The notes beneath the pieces were generated by a model. It was not told the DNA's origin. It saw only the letters and a list, made by a program, of their open reading frames with translations, and searched no databases. A program made the position numbers and the translations under genes. 64,000 bases of DNA from CBDCUW01 sp963734865 (GTDB lineage Bacteria; Planctomycetota; Planctomycetia; Pirellulales; Pirellulaceae), in the NCBI GenBank assembly GCA_963734865.1, contig CAVTIV010000023.1, forward strand, positions 62,001 to 126,000, in the 5' to 3' direction. This document shows positions 48,120-56,698 of this stretch, in pieces; position 1 is the first letter of the stretch; the number at the start of each line of letters is the position of its first letter.

Positions 48120-49546
48120 ATGATGCACCCGTCTCTGCGACCTGAGCCAACGGATCACTACTATTTCGTCACCGGCAGGCTGGCCGAAGCCGCGGTACGT
48201 GATGTGGTCAGGCGCTGGCCGCGAGTCACAACTTCCGCTATACGATTGGTGTCATGCCGATCACCGTGGCCGCACTGATGACTCCCCGATGGCTTCGTCG
48301 TCATCTTGATGTGCCCCTCGAAGCGACGCACGTGATCGTTCCCGGGTTCTGCGAAACGGGCATCGAGACATTGTCCGAGATGCTCGAAATCCCCGTGATT
48401 TGCGGACCGAAAGATTGCCGGGCGATGCCGGAACTGTTCGGCGAGACACGACTGGCCGACGACTTTGGCGAGTACGATATCGCGATCATCGCCGAGATCA
48501 ATCACGCCACGCGACTGTCGCATCCACAGTTGATCGGGCAAGCGAAAGCGCTTCGTGATCAGGGTGCCGATGTGATCGATTTTGGATGCGATCCTGCTTC
48601 GCGATTCTCCAGAATCGGTGATTCGATCTCCGCGCTGGTCGACGAGGGATTTCAGATATCGGTCGACACGTTCGACTCTTGGGAAGCGGCCGAGGCGACT
48701 CGTTGCGGCGCCGGTTTGGTCCTCTCGGTGAACTCGCAGAATCGAAATGCCGCAGTCGACTGGGGCACCGAGGTGGTCGTGATTCCCGACACACCCGATG
48801 ATCAAAAAAGTTTTCACGCTACGGTGGACTTTTTGGCACAACGGGGTGTGTCGATGCGGTTGGATCCGATTCTTGAACCGATCGGGGCGGGATTCATGCA
48901 CAGCCTGCTGCGATACGCGAAAGTACGGCAACAATACCCCGATCATGCGATGATGATGGGGATCGGAAATCTCACCGAACTCAGCGATGTCGACTCGGCC
49001 GGTGTGAATCTGATGCTACTGGGGATCTGTCAAGAACTAGGGATCGAGAGCGTGTTGACAACCCAAGTCATCAATTGGGCTCGCTCATCGGTGCGTGAGT
49101 GCGACATCGCCAGGCGATTGGTCCACTACAGCGTGAAACATCGCCTGCCGCCAAAACGGCTCTCGGACCAATTGATCATGCTCCGCGACGCCAAACTGCG
49201 TCCTTTTCCCGCCGCTGCCCTTGAATCGCTTGCCGCCGCGTTGAAAGACAACAACTATCGAATCTTTGCCCAAGACGAACAGATTCATTTGCTCGCGGCC
49301 GGACTGCGACTTTGCGAACGCGACCCGTTCCTGCTGTTCGAGCGATTGATGCAACATCCGGTCTCCGACAACGTTGACGCCGCGCACGCGTTTTATCTCG
49401 GATACGAGATGGCCAAAGCATCGATCGCACTGAACCTCGGCAAGCAATACGAACAAGACGAATCGCTCGACTGGGGGATGCTCACCGAAGCAGAGAACCA
49501 CCACCGAATCGAGAGAACCAGCCGACACCGGAAAGAGCAGCGATGA
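48120..49546 (+). CDS. DUF6513-type dihydropteroate-synthase-like protein, one frameshift
   Basis: About 475 residues. The N-terminus from ATG 48120 (HYYFVTGRLAEAAVRDVV) is joined to the main frame by one missing base near 48208-48212, giving ALAASHNFRYTIGVMPITVA. The middle is a TIM-barrel pterin-binding domain: GADVIDFGCDPASRF, GFQISVDTFDSWEA, GAGLVLSVNSQNR, MGIGNLTELSDVD. A C-terminal helical domain follows. This matches the DHPS-like family found in methanogens and in bacteria with tetrahydromethanopterin C1 enzymes, rather than FolP. Its stop overlaps pabB by four bases (ATGA), linking it to p-aminobenzoate supply. Confidence 0.82.
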
Positions 49547-51024
49547 CATTACGCAGACAATCACTTCCCGTTGTTCGGCCACTCCCGGAAGACTTCTCAA
49601 TCGTCGAGGCCTTCGCGAAACTGGCCATCCGCCCCGGATGCCTATGGCTCGATTCGGCCTCCCGTGGCCCGCGTGATGCTTCGCCCATCGGCGAGATCGC
49701 CAACGCTCCCGGCGATGTCGGGCGGTTTTCGTTTCTAACCGCCGATCCGGTCGAAACATTGATCGCATCGATCGACCAGGACAGCCCATGGCCCCAACTG
49801 AATCGATGGTGTTGCCAGTTACCAGCGGAAAATGATCCGACTCTGCCACCGTTTCAAGGCGGCATCGCCGGACTGATCGGATACGAAGCGGCGTGCTGGC
49901 TGGAACCGATCGGTATGGCAGTTGAGAATGATCTGCCGACACCTGCGATGTCGCTCGGACTGTACGACTGGACGATCGCGGTCGACCACCAGTCGGGGCA
50001 GGCTTGGCTGATCAGCCAGGGACTCGGCGCCGATGATCCGCAACAGCGTTACCGAATCGCTACCGATCGCGCCGACGAAGTCGAGTCGTTGCTACGCGCG
50101 CCACATTCCGCACCGGCTCTCTCGTCTGCGACCACTCAAAGCCAGATTCGCAATAGGGAAGTCGCGAGAAATGACGCATCCGCAAAGCTCCCACCGCCGA
50201 GTCATCGAAACATCATCAGCAATTTCACCAGCGACGAATTCCGAGCAAGCGTCGCCGAAATCGTGCGACGAATTCACAATGGCGATTCGTTTCAAGTCAA
50301 TCTGGCCCAGCGTCTGCTGCGTAAGGCCGACCTGCCGGCGCCCGAGTTGTATCTGCGACTTCGCGACTGCAATCCTGCTCCCTTTGGCGCGTACTACGGC
50401 GGAAACGACTTTGCCGTCCTCAGCAGTTCGCCGGAGGGTTTTTTGAAGGTTCGCGGGCGGAGTGTCGAAACGCGGCCGATCAAGGGGACGATTCCCCGCA
50501 CCGGCGACGACCGGCACGACAATCGGCTCGCCGATCAGTTGTTCGCCAGCGAGAAGGACCGAGCCGAAAACATCATGATCGTGGACTTGATGCGAAACGA
50601 TCTGTCACGGGTCTGCGACGACGAGAGTGTCACGGTCGAGCAATTATGCGAAGTGGAGCGTTATCAATATGTCCAGCACTTGGTTTCGGTGGTCCGGGGG
50701 CAATTGCGTGAAGACCGAAGCATCGTCGATTCATTGCAGGCATGTTTTCCCGGCGGCAGCGTGACCGGCGCGCCGAAGATCGAAGCAATGCGAACAATCG
50801 CCAGCCTGGAACCGAATCGACGTGGCCCCTATTGCGGATCGCTGGGGTACATCGGTTGCGGCGGCAATGCCGACTTCAACATCTTGATTCGGACGATCAC
50901 CGCTGCGCACGGATATTGGCAGATCCCGGTGGGTGGAGGCATCACGGCGAGAAGCGAACCGGCCGCCGAGGAGGCGGAAACGTGGACCAAAGCCGAGGGA
51001 ATGCTGCGAGCGATGAGCGGTTGA
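49543..51024 (+). CDS. pabB: Aminodeoxychorismate synthase component I
   Basis: 493 residues of the chorismate-utilising anthranilate synthase / PabB family. The catalytic domain holds FTSDEFRASVAEIVRRIHNG, GDSFQVNLAQR, FLKVRGRSVETRPIKGTIPR, ENIMIVDLMRNDLSRVC and FPGGSVTGAPK, IPVGGGITARSEP. The motif PIKGT contains the Lys that marks PabB (TrpE has PIAGT), so the product is 4-amino-4-deoxychorismate, on the way to p-aminobenzoate. Its start overlaps the stop of the DHPS-like gene (ATGA), so translation is coupled. The glutaminase PabA and lyase PabC are not in this window. Confidence 0.92.
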   Translation: MTLRRQSLPVVRPLPEDFSIVEAFAKLAIRPGCLWLDSASRGPRDASPIGEIANAPGDVGRFSFLTADPVETLIASIDQDSPWPQLNRWCCQLPAENDPTLPPFQGGIAGLIGYEAACWLEPIGMAVENDLPTPAMSLGLYDWTIAVDHQSGQAWLISQGLGADDPQQRYRIATDRADEVESLLRAPHSAPALSSATTQSQIRNREVARNDASAKLPPPSHRNIISNFTSDEFRASVAEIVRRIHNGDSFQVNLAQRLLRKADLPAPELYLRLRDCNPAPFGAYYGGNDFAVLSSSPEGFLKVRGRSVETRPIKGTIPRTGDDRHDNRLADQLFASEKDRAENIMIVDLMRNDLSRVCDDESVTVEQLCEVERYQYVQHLVSVVRGQLREDRSIVDSLQACFPGGSVTGAPKIEAMRTIASLEPNRRGPYCGSLGYIGCGGNADFNILIRTITAAHGYWQIPVGGGITARSEPAAEEAETWTKAEGMLRAMSG

Positions 51025-51126
51025 ATTGGCAGCTGACGATTCCTGACGGTTGACTCCTTTCGTCTCTCGGCGAACCTGCTAAAATCGATCGCTGTCAGTG
51101 AAAGCGACAGCGAATCACTCACATCT

Positions 51127-51199
51127 GCCCTTGTAGCTCAGTTGGTAGAGCAACGGACTCTTAATCCGTGGGTCGTAGGTTCGAGCCCTACCGGGGGTA
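51127..51199 (+). tRNA. tRNA-Lys (CTT anticodon)
   Basis: The 73-base sequence folds as a cloverleaf: acceptor GCCCTTG (51127-51133) with CGGGGGT (51192-51198) including three G-U pairs, D arm GCTC...GAGC, anticodon stem ACGGA/TCCGT around CTCTTAA giving anticodon CTT, and T arm GTAGG-TTCGAGC-CCTAC. The discriminator base is A at 51199. CCA is not encoded. Confidence 0.95.
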
Positions 51200-51463
51200 C
51201 TACTTTTTCAGGAAAAACCTTCGTCGCCGTTGTGCATGGCATGCACCAATCTACTCCAAACGGCGTTTCGAGGCGTACAGTACGCCATCTCACTCCGGTC
51301 CATGAACGGGCTCGACACAAAAGCTCAGTGCCTTTCCCGCGACCGAGTCGGTCATCCAAGCCAAGAATCGGGGATCCCCGATGGACGCTCACGGCGTTGA
51401 ATCCGACTCGTTGAGGCTTCGGTAGATAGAAGAACAAATTGAAAATGCCTTCACCAAAAAGCG

Positions 51464-52003
51464 ATGCAGTATGCACCTTGGCTGGTCATTGTTGCCGTCG
51501 CATCGCATGTCGGATGCCATAAGAGCTTGCTCGACGACAGTCAAGTGTCGTTCAAACGGCAACCTACGGCGGTCGCTGATCTCGGGGCACCACCTGAACC
51601 AACGGACTCGTTGGTAAACGATGATACGCTCGCGGTGCTTTACGAAATGCCGAACTCCGCCATCGTTGAGGTAACAATATTGGACAAGGAGCTGACAAGC
51701 GATGATTGTGCGGAGCTTGAGAAAATAGGAACGCTGGTGTATCTCCGGTGCGGTGGGTGTAGTTTTCCACCAAACGCGATTAGTAAAATCGTCTCGGGAA
51801 ATCCGAAGCTTCGTTATCTTTGGCTCGAAGAGTGCGAGTTCGACTTGAAGCCGATCGACCGCATAGCCCGACACAAGTCGTTACAGCTAGTTGCAACGCA
51901 TGGCAGCAACATGGAATCATCTGACAAAGAGCACCTCAGGGCTAGAGGCATTACGGTTGTAACCGATTCGTTTTATTCGATAAGACACGAGCCTGCGAGT
52001 TAG
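51464..52003 (+). CDS. Putative lipoprotein with leucine-rich-like segment
   Basis: 179 residues. The N-terminus is short and hydrophobic and ends in a possible lipobox (WLVIVAVASHVGC, Cys at residue 18). The mature part contains a segment reminiscent of leucine-rich repeats (IVEVTILDKELTSDDCAELE; IGTLVYLRCGGCSF; GNPKLRYLWLEECEF), which would form a few turns of a solenoid. Four Cys residues in the middle could form disulphides. Function is unknown. Codon use looks less biased than in the neighbouring housekeeping genes, consistent with accessory status. It follows the tRNA gene by 264 bases. Confidence 0.65.
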   Translation: MQYAPWLVIVAVASHVGCHKSLLDDSQVSFKRQPTAVADLGAPPEPTDSLVNDDTLAVLYEMPNSAIVEVTILDKELTSDDCAELEKIGTLVYLRCGGCSFPPNAISKIVSGNPKLRYLWLEECEFDLKPIDRIARHKSLQLVATHGSNMESSDKEHLRARGITVVTDSFYSIRHEPAS

Positions 52004-52167
52004 GCTTCCACAAACTGACGATGCGATTCTACGGAGTTCACAAAGACGGCGACACGCTGTCCCAGAGGAGAACGGGGTCCGTGTTTTTTCGAGCTGGAAA
52101 GGATTACCGCGTCGGAAGGATGCGAAGTCTGCCGAGGCAACTGTCGTCCACTGAGAAAGACGGAAAG

Positions 52168-52400
52168 CCGCGAAGCGGTGGCAGGTGATAGCCTGGGGTG
52201 AACCAACGAGCGTTAGCGAGGCTGGTGGAACCCCAGGAAAACGAGACGCATTCCCCAAACCTTCCCCGCGGCGATTTGGCGGCGACGCCGCCAAATCGCC
52301 GCGGGGAATTTACGGTTTCGCTTGACCTTCCTGGGGCCGCGAAATGCTCGCTGAGACGAGCATTGCTTGCCCCAGGCTATCACCTGCCACTGCTTCGCAG
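52168..52400. repeat. Composite inverted repeat (MITE/REP-like)
   Basis: 31-base terminal inverted arms at 52168-52198 and 52370-52400 match at 29 of 31 positions (core ggcaggtgatagcctgggg). Inside are a hairpin AATGCTCG-CTGAGA-CGAGCATT (about 52343-52364) and the long palindrome listed next. The same core words (gaagcg...tgctagcctggg) appear downstream of aspS, so this is an interspersed family. Confidence 0.8.
52262..52308. repeat. 47-bp perfect palindrome, 22-bp arms
   Basis: Arms 52262-52283 and 52287-52308 are perfectly complementary around a three-base loop (GAC). The arms are GC-rich (core ccgcggcgatttggcgg). It sits near the centre of the composite inverted repeat. Confidence 0.92.
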
Positions 52401-52577
52401 TTATTAGGCAGTCACGGGGTCGGAGAACAGCGCCGAACAGGTTCAGTGCATTTTCAGCGAGGTAAGATGGGAGAGGCTGGGTGCGGTAGGTTGAGAAAGC
52501 CCTCCGGTGTAATGGGGGTCACCGCATTTCGCGTCATTCGCCGCAGTCCTCAGAAGCATGGTTCTCTTCCGAATGGG

Positions 52578-52771
52578 TTACTGCGCTTCGGCGGTGGACT
52601 GCATGTTGGATTCGATATCCTGCTGCTCCGCGGCTGCCACAGCCGCTTCGTAATCAGCAATGGCCTGCTGATCAGCACCATCTGTTGATTGTCGAGGCTC
52701 CTCGCTGCCACAACCGACAACGATAGCGCCAGAAGAACAAGAAAGAAGAAAGACGACACTGTTATTTTCAT
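52578..52771 (-). CDS. Tiny lipoprotein next to DUF1559 gene, one frameshift
   Basis: ATG 52771 starts MKITVSSFFFLVLL. One missing base near 52728-52735 restores GAIVVGCGSEEPRQSTDG, giving a lipobox (IVVGC) and a mature acidic Ala/Glu/Gln-rich chain that ends DIESNMQSTAEAQ at 52578. The total is about 64 residues. Very small lipoproteins of this kind commonly follow DUF1559 genes in Planctomycetes; the same order is seen here, 77 bases downstream. Function unknown. In the given sequence the ATG frame instead runs on into unrelated residues. Confidence 0.6.
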
Positions 52772-52848
52772 TTGGATGCCTCAGGCGATTGTAAGCGGAT
52801 CAGAAGGGCCGAATAGAGAATGATGGTGAATGGTGCAGTGAGCGTTTA

Positions 52849-54111
52849 CTACCGGAATTCGATCGGCAATTTTGATCGCTTAGAGTTCTTCGCCAATGAC
52901 TTCTTTGTTGGCACGTGTACCGAGTGCGCCCAAAGACCATAGGGACTTGCCGAACCAGGGGCTTGAGCACCCGTACCGTTTAACCAAACACTCCCGGCCG
53001 TCGCGTTACCCGCTTCGATCGAGTCAGTGATAAAAATGACAGCTCCGTCGCCCATCAACACGTGGCATCCGCCTGGGTGTTGGCTTGACATTGTTGCAAT
53101 GAGCGTTGTGCCAAGTGTGTTGTAAGGACCACAAATCTCTCGATTGGGAGGCAAGATCGTCAAGCAGCCAGTAAAGAAGGGCCCTTGATCTGCCCATCTG
53201 TATCCTCGGGCAAAGAGACGGCGGGAGGCCATATGGTATTGGGGAGCCCAAAAACGGGGCCTCGCCGGGTCGATCAGTGGCAAACAGACGGAGGGGTTAT
53301 CGCGAATCTTCGCTAGGGATACACCGGGAGCACTCACATTCGAGCTCGATTCGGTCACCTGTCCTCGGATATTATTATCTCCGAGATCGGTGATGATTTC
53401 ACCCATCGCAATCGTGTTCGCCAAACCGTCTAGGCAATCACGGAATTTTGATTTCTGAAGTGGCACGAAAAAGCCACGGTGCACTGCGCGTGACTGCCTG
53501 GAAGCTCCCTGCGTGATCGTCGTCCGAGTGCTGTTATAAGAACCGAAATAGAGTCGCCACGAGGAATCTCCAAGACAGGCGGCGTAGTTGGTTCGCCCCA
53601 GCGCGGGAAGCCCAAACCCAGGATCGCTGGGGCAACGGTAGGTTGGAACCTCTATCGTCCATGGAATGTATTGAATTACTTCCGGGGTTGGCCCCATTGG
53701 CGGCCAGGGGTTTGTTGGCGTTCCCACAGCAGCACCGGCGTTACCGTCGGTTCGCTCCGCATTTGCGTTGCTGATCTTCTCCCAAATCGCTTGCTGTTCA
53801 ATGAACGGCAGAATCGGAACCAGCATACTCAAACGGTAACGATTTCCTTGATTCGAGGTGCGGTAATAAGCGTCCGGTGTACCCGGCTGGGTCCCGGTAC
53901 CATGCGTCGGTAGCTGCTTGTACGCTGAATGATAGTTGTGGATGCCAAGTCCAAGCTGCTTAACGTTGTTGCTGCAACTCATTCGCCGGGCAGCTTCTCG
54001 AGCAGCCTGGACCGCCGGCAGCAAGAGCCCGACCAATACCCCGATAATGGCGATCACAACGAGAAGCTCCACCAACGTGAACCCTCGTTTTTTTCTTGAA
54101 TTCATCATCAT
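52849..54111 (-). CDS. DUF1559 protein with prepilin-type N-terminus
   Basis: 420 residues. The type IV prepilin / pseudopilin motif is RKKRGFTLVELLVVIAIIGV with the cleavage site G/F and Glu at +5, followed by the hydrophobic helix. The DUF1559 region follows: AAREAARRMSCSNNVKQLGL, GLGIHNYHSAYKQLP, and C-terminal VLMGDGAVIFITDSIE. Planctomycete genomes carry dozens of such proteins, thought to be surface or pseudopilus-like. Four ATGs cluster at the start (54117, 54111, 54108, 54105); 54111 is a compromise with GGA about ten bases upstream. The tiny lipoprotein follows downstream. Confidence 0.9.
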   Translation of the reverse strand: MMMNSRKKRGFTLVELLVVIAIIGVLVGLLLPAVQAAREAARRMSCSNNVKQLGLGIHNYHSAYKQLPTHGTGTQPGTPDAYYRTSNQGNRYRLSMLVPILPFIEQQAIWEKISNANAERTDGNAGAAVGTPTNPWPPMGPTPEVIQYIPWTIEVPTYRCPSDPGFGLPALGRTNYAACLGDSSWRLYFGSYNSTRTTITQGASRQSRAVHRGFFVPLQKSKFRDCLDGLANTIAMGEIITDLGDNNIRGQVTESSSNVSAPGVSLAKIRDNPSVCLPLIDPARPRFWAPQYHMASRRLFARGYRWADQGPFFTGCLTILPPNREICGPYNTLGTTLIATMSSQHPGGCHVLMGDGAVIFITDSIEAGNATAGSVWLNGTGAQAPGSASPYGLWAHSVHVPTKKSLAKNSKRSKLPIEFR

Positions 54112-54244
54112 TATCATTTCCACTGAATCATTCTTCATGGTTTCGATATGCGTGGACTCGTCCGCTGATCGTGAGAATACCAACTTCCTGGTCCGGTCCG
54201 CAAAAAAAGAGGAGTGACTGTGGCGGTTTCCGGTTAATGGCCCG

Positions 54245-54413
54245 GGGGGACGGGGCCAGCGGGCGGACGGGGCCAGTGCATTTTCGAACATGCAGGGCAG
54301 GCATGATGACGCGACTAGGACAGGCAGGGCGCGTAAGAAAATGAAGAAAGATCGCGCCGCAACGACACGCTGGCGCCGAGGGCGGTTTTCGTAAACAGTG
54401 GCCCTCCTCAACC
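54245..54413 (+). repeat. About 170-bp interspersed repeat, copy 1
   Basis: It starts with GC-rich gggacggggccagcgggcgg units, then cagtgcattttcg and a longer unique-looking body ending gtaaacagtggccctcctcaacc. Copy 2 at 54825-55010 is about 85-90 percent similar by eye, in the same orientation. Confidence 0.85.
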
Positions 54414-54824
54414 TGCCAACGATGGGCGCGACGGCCTGCTCGAAAGCCGCGACATTCACCCACCAACGAGACGCGTACCGCGAAGCCATCGAGACAACCG
54501 GCGAGCAAGTTCAGACAGCGCACATTCATTTTCCGCTTGCGGGAGTGGTGGCAACCCCGTCGAACGATGGGGCCGACGCGTCGATTGCTTCGGGACCGAC
54601 AGCCTAGCCGCAGCTGTTTTCAAGACCGCGTCCCAGGTATGTACCCCCTTATTATACCACCCCCCCCACACCCCCCCCTGGCATATACCCCTGAATGACC
54701 ACTGGCTAATCCCCCTGAATGCCTCACGCGACTGCGGGCCGTCCCAGGAAGAGGCGAGAGGCGGAGCGAGCCAAAATTCCACCAGATTACCCAGTTCACC
54801 CAGATTTCCATTCTAGGATTCGGG
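54414..54824. other. Gap between repeat copies, no gene seen
   Basis: About 410 bases with no convincing gene. It includes a C-rich stretch around 54655-54685 and an in-frame region (54398-54607) whose translation has no recognisable features. Confidence 0.45.
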
Positions 54825-55010
54825 CGGGACGGGGCCAGCGGGCGGGACGGGGCCAGCGGGCGGGACGGGGCCAGTGCATTTTCGAGCACGCAGGGCAGGC
54901 ATGATGACGCAACTAGGACACGCAGGGCGAACAAGAAAATGAAGAAAGATCGCGCCTCAACGACACGCTGGCGTGGAGAGCGATTTTCGTAAACAGTGGC
55001 CTTCCTCAAC
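54825..55010 (+). repeat. About 185-bp interspersed repeat, copy 2
   Basis: Second copy of the repeat at 54245-54413, with three instead of two gggacggggccagcgggc units at its left end and the same body. A short inverted piece of its cagtgcattttcg word lies at about 55045-55062, at the broken end of the next gene. Confidence 0.85.
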
Positions 55011-55039
55011 CGACCTCGCCCTATCTCTCCCGTCTTGCC

Positions 55040-55452
55040 TCACCGAAAATGCACTGACCCCCCATCACACCAGTTCCAATCGCCCGCTTTCTCGGACACC
55101 GGCAAGAACGGCCGCCGGTCGGGACGAGACCAATGAAACCCGTCGCGGCTGAACCCGACCGAGATCTCATTCAGTTTGGGTCGACCCGTTTGCTTCAGCC
55201 GTTCGACTGCCGCGTCGCTGAGGGCGGCCGGACAATCCCCTTCATTATGCGGTTTGCCGATCGGAATGACCTTCGGCGGGTCCAGCAGATAAGCTGGCGT
55301 CGGCCCGGGGTCGCCCTTTTGAAAACGTTCGAATGGAACGTCCCGCGGCGGCCGCTGGTCTGGTAAACGAATGCCATTGTAGAGCACCTCCCCTGTGTGC
55401 GCGGTGGCGCAGGCATCATCAGTACGATGGCCGTCAGCATCAATTTCAGCAT
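55040..55452 (-). pseudogene. 5' remnant of a secreted glycosidase-like gene
   Basis: ATG 55452 opens a signal peptide (MLKLMLTAIVLMMPAP). A shift near 55395-55405 is needed to reach the conserved GEVLYNGIRLPDQRPP, PAYLLDPPKVIPIG and the segment SVGFSRDGFHWSRPDRRPF, as in planctomycete exported sialidase- or glycosidase-like proteins of some 500 residues. It ends abruptly after AGDWNWCDGG at SVHFR-stop, where the coding sequence runs into an inverted fragment of the adjacent repeat. Only about 130 residues remain, so this is a truncated, probably dead gene. Confidence 0.7.
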
Positions 55453-55506
55453 GGGAATTCCTGATAACGCGTCGATGTGCTGTGTTGCTTTACCCTTGGC
55501 GTTGTG

Positions 55507-56625
55507 CTACTCATGATCGCCTGACTTCGTCGCTTGGACGTCAGGCAGCGTCTTGATCAAATGCGAGCCACGAACGTAGGCGACGAAATGTTCTGGCCAA
55601 TGAGGCGTGCGTCCGAAAGGTTCGGGATAGAAAATGGCGATTTTCGCTTTGTTCCAAGGAGCGAATCGTTCGTGCCGTTCGGGCGCGCCGAACCACGAAT
55701 TGTTGACCTCGGCGCCAAGCTGCCACGAATAGATCAGATCGTAATTCCAATCGAGTGAGAACTCGTGGTACTTGTCCGTCTGGCGGCGATAGCCGGACGC
55801 CAGCGCGATCCACGGCGTGACTTCCGCGCAACCGTGCTTCTCGGCGTTCTGTCCGGTTCGGCGAAAGATCTCGCGCGTGTAGCCAATCTCCGGCACTTGA
55901 TACAGCGAACAACCGAAACTCTCGGCTTTCTCGTCCAACGTAAAGTAAGTGGCTTCGCTCCAGCCGGTCGACGACGCGCTCGGGTGAATCGCGCCACGGG
56001 CATACCATTCGATACGGACTTTGGGGAAAATCCGATGGACGATGTCGGCCGCCGCCTGGTACTTGGCCGTGATCGCGTCGTTCCATGCCGCGTCATCCGG
56101 GCGGACGTGGAAATGCTCGGAATCAAATAGGACGGCCGAGACCGCCACGTCCGTCTCGTGCTTTTGATTCGCCGCCGCCAGCGCATCCCGGATCGTTTCC
56201 ATGCGCGCCGTCAGATAGTCCAGTTCCGCCTGATGTGTCGGGCCGATATCGGTCGGCGGCAGATCCTTCCCAAATCGCCGCTGCCATACCGAGTAGTTGA
56301 TGCCCATCGATGCCCGGATCTTCGGCTTGTCGGCGTTGACCCGCTTGCAGACGGCGACGGCCTGCTCGATCTGCTCCGGCTTTCCCCATTCGCCGCTTAT
56401 CGAGACAGCCTGCGTTATGCGTACATATTCATAGAGCAACTCGTCGGAGATTTTGTCAAATGGTATGGGCCACGAGTAATGGACCTTCGGCAACGGCTTC
56501 AGTTCTTTGAGCCACGCCAAAATCTGTGCGTCGGTCGGTTCCGAATCATGGCCAAACGCTAATGTGGGAATCGCAAGCAGTAGTATTAGGACAATCAGTT
56601 GGCGAAACACGGGCTTTCCTATCAT
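55507..56625 (-). CDS. Secreted protein, possible glycoside-hydrolase-like fold
   Basis: 372 residues with a signal peptide (FRQLIVLILLLAIPTLAFGH). The body is a mix of alpha and beta typical of a TIM barrel: LPKVHYSWPIPFDKISDELL near the N-terminus, RASMGINYSVWQRRFG, SAVLFDSEHFHVRPDD with Asp-Ser-Glu that could be catalytic, RIEWYARGAIHPS, WIALASGYRRQTDKYHEFS and a Trp-rich end. No named family can be assigned from sequence alone. It lies directly downstream of the glycosidase-like gene at 56699 on the same strand, with a 73-base gap, so it may belong to that gene set. Confidence 0.72.
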   Translation of the reverse strand: MIGKPVFRQLIVLILLLAIPTLAFGHDSEPTDAQILAWLKELKPLPKVHYSWPIPFDKISDELLYEYVRITQAVSISGEWGKPEQIEQAVAVCKRVNADKPKIRASMGINYSVWQRRFGKDLPPTDIGPTHQAELDYLTARMETIRDALAAANQKHETDVAVSAVLFDSEHFHVRPDDAAWNDAITAKYQAAADIVHRIFPKVRIEWYARGAIHPSASSTGWSEATYFTLDEKAESFGCSLYQVPEIGYTREIFRRTGQNAEKHGCAEVTPWIALASGYRRQTDKYHEFSLDWNYDLIYSWQLGAEVNNSWFGAPERHERFAPWNKAKIAIFYPEPFGRTPHWPEHFVAYVRGSHLIKTLPDVQATKSGDHE

Positions 56626-56698
56626 TGAGTAACAAATGGGGACGACGGTTGTAACGCAGCCTTCCGACCGTACGACAACTTAGCCTCGACAAGCCACG

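Noticed and set aside
54398..54607. A 69-residue plus-strand protein between the repeat copies
   Set aside because: It starts inside the repeat and its translation has no features beyond those expected by chance.
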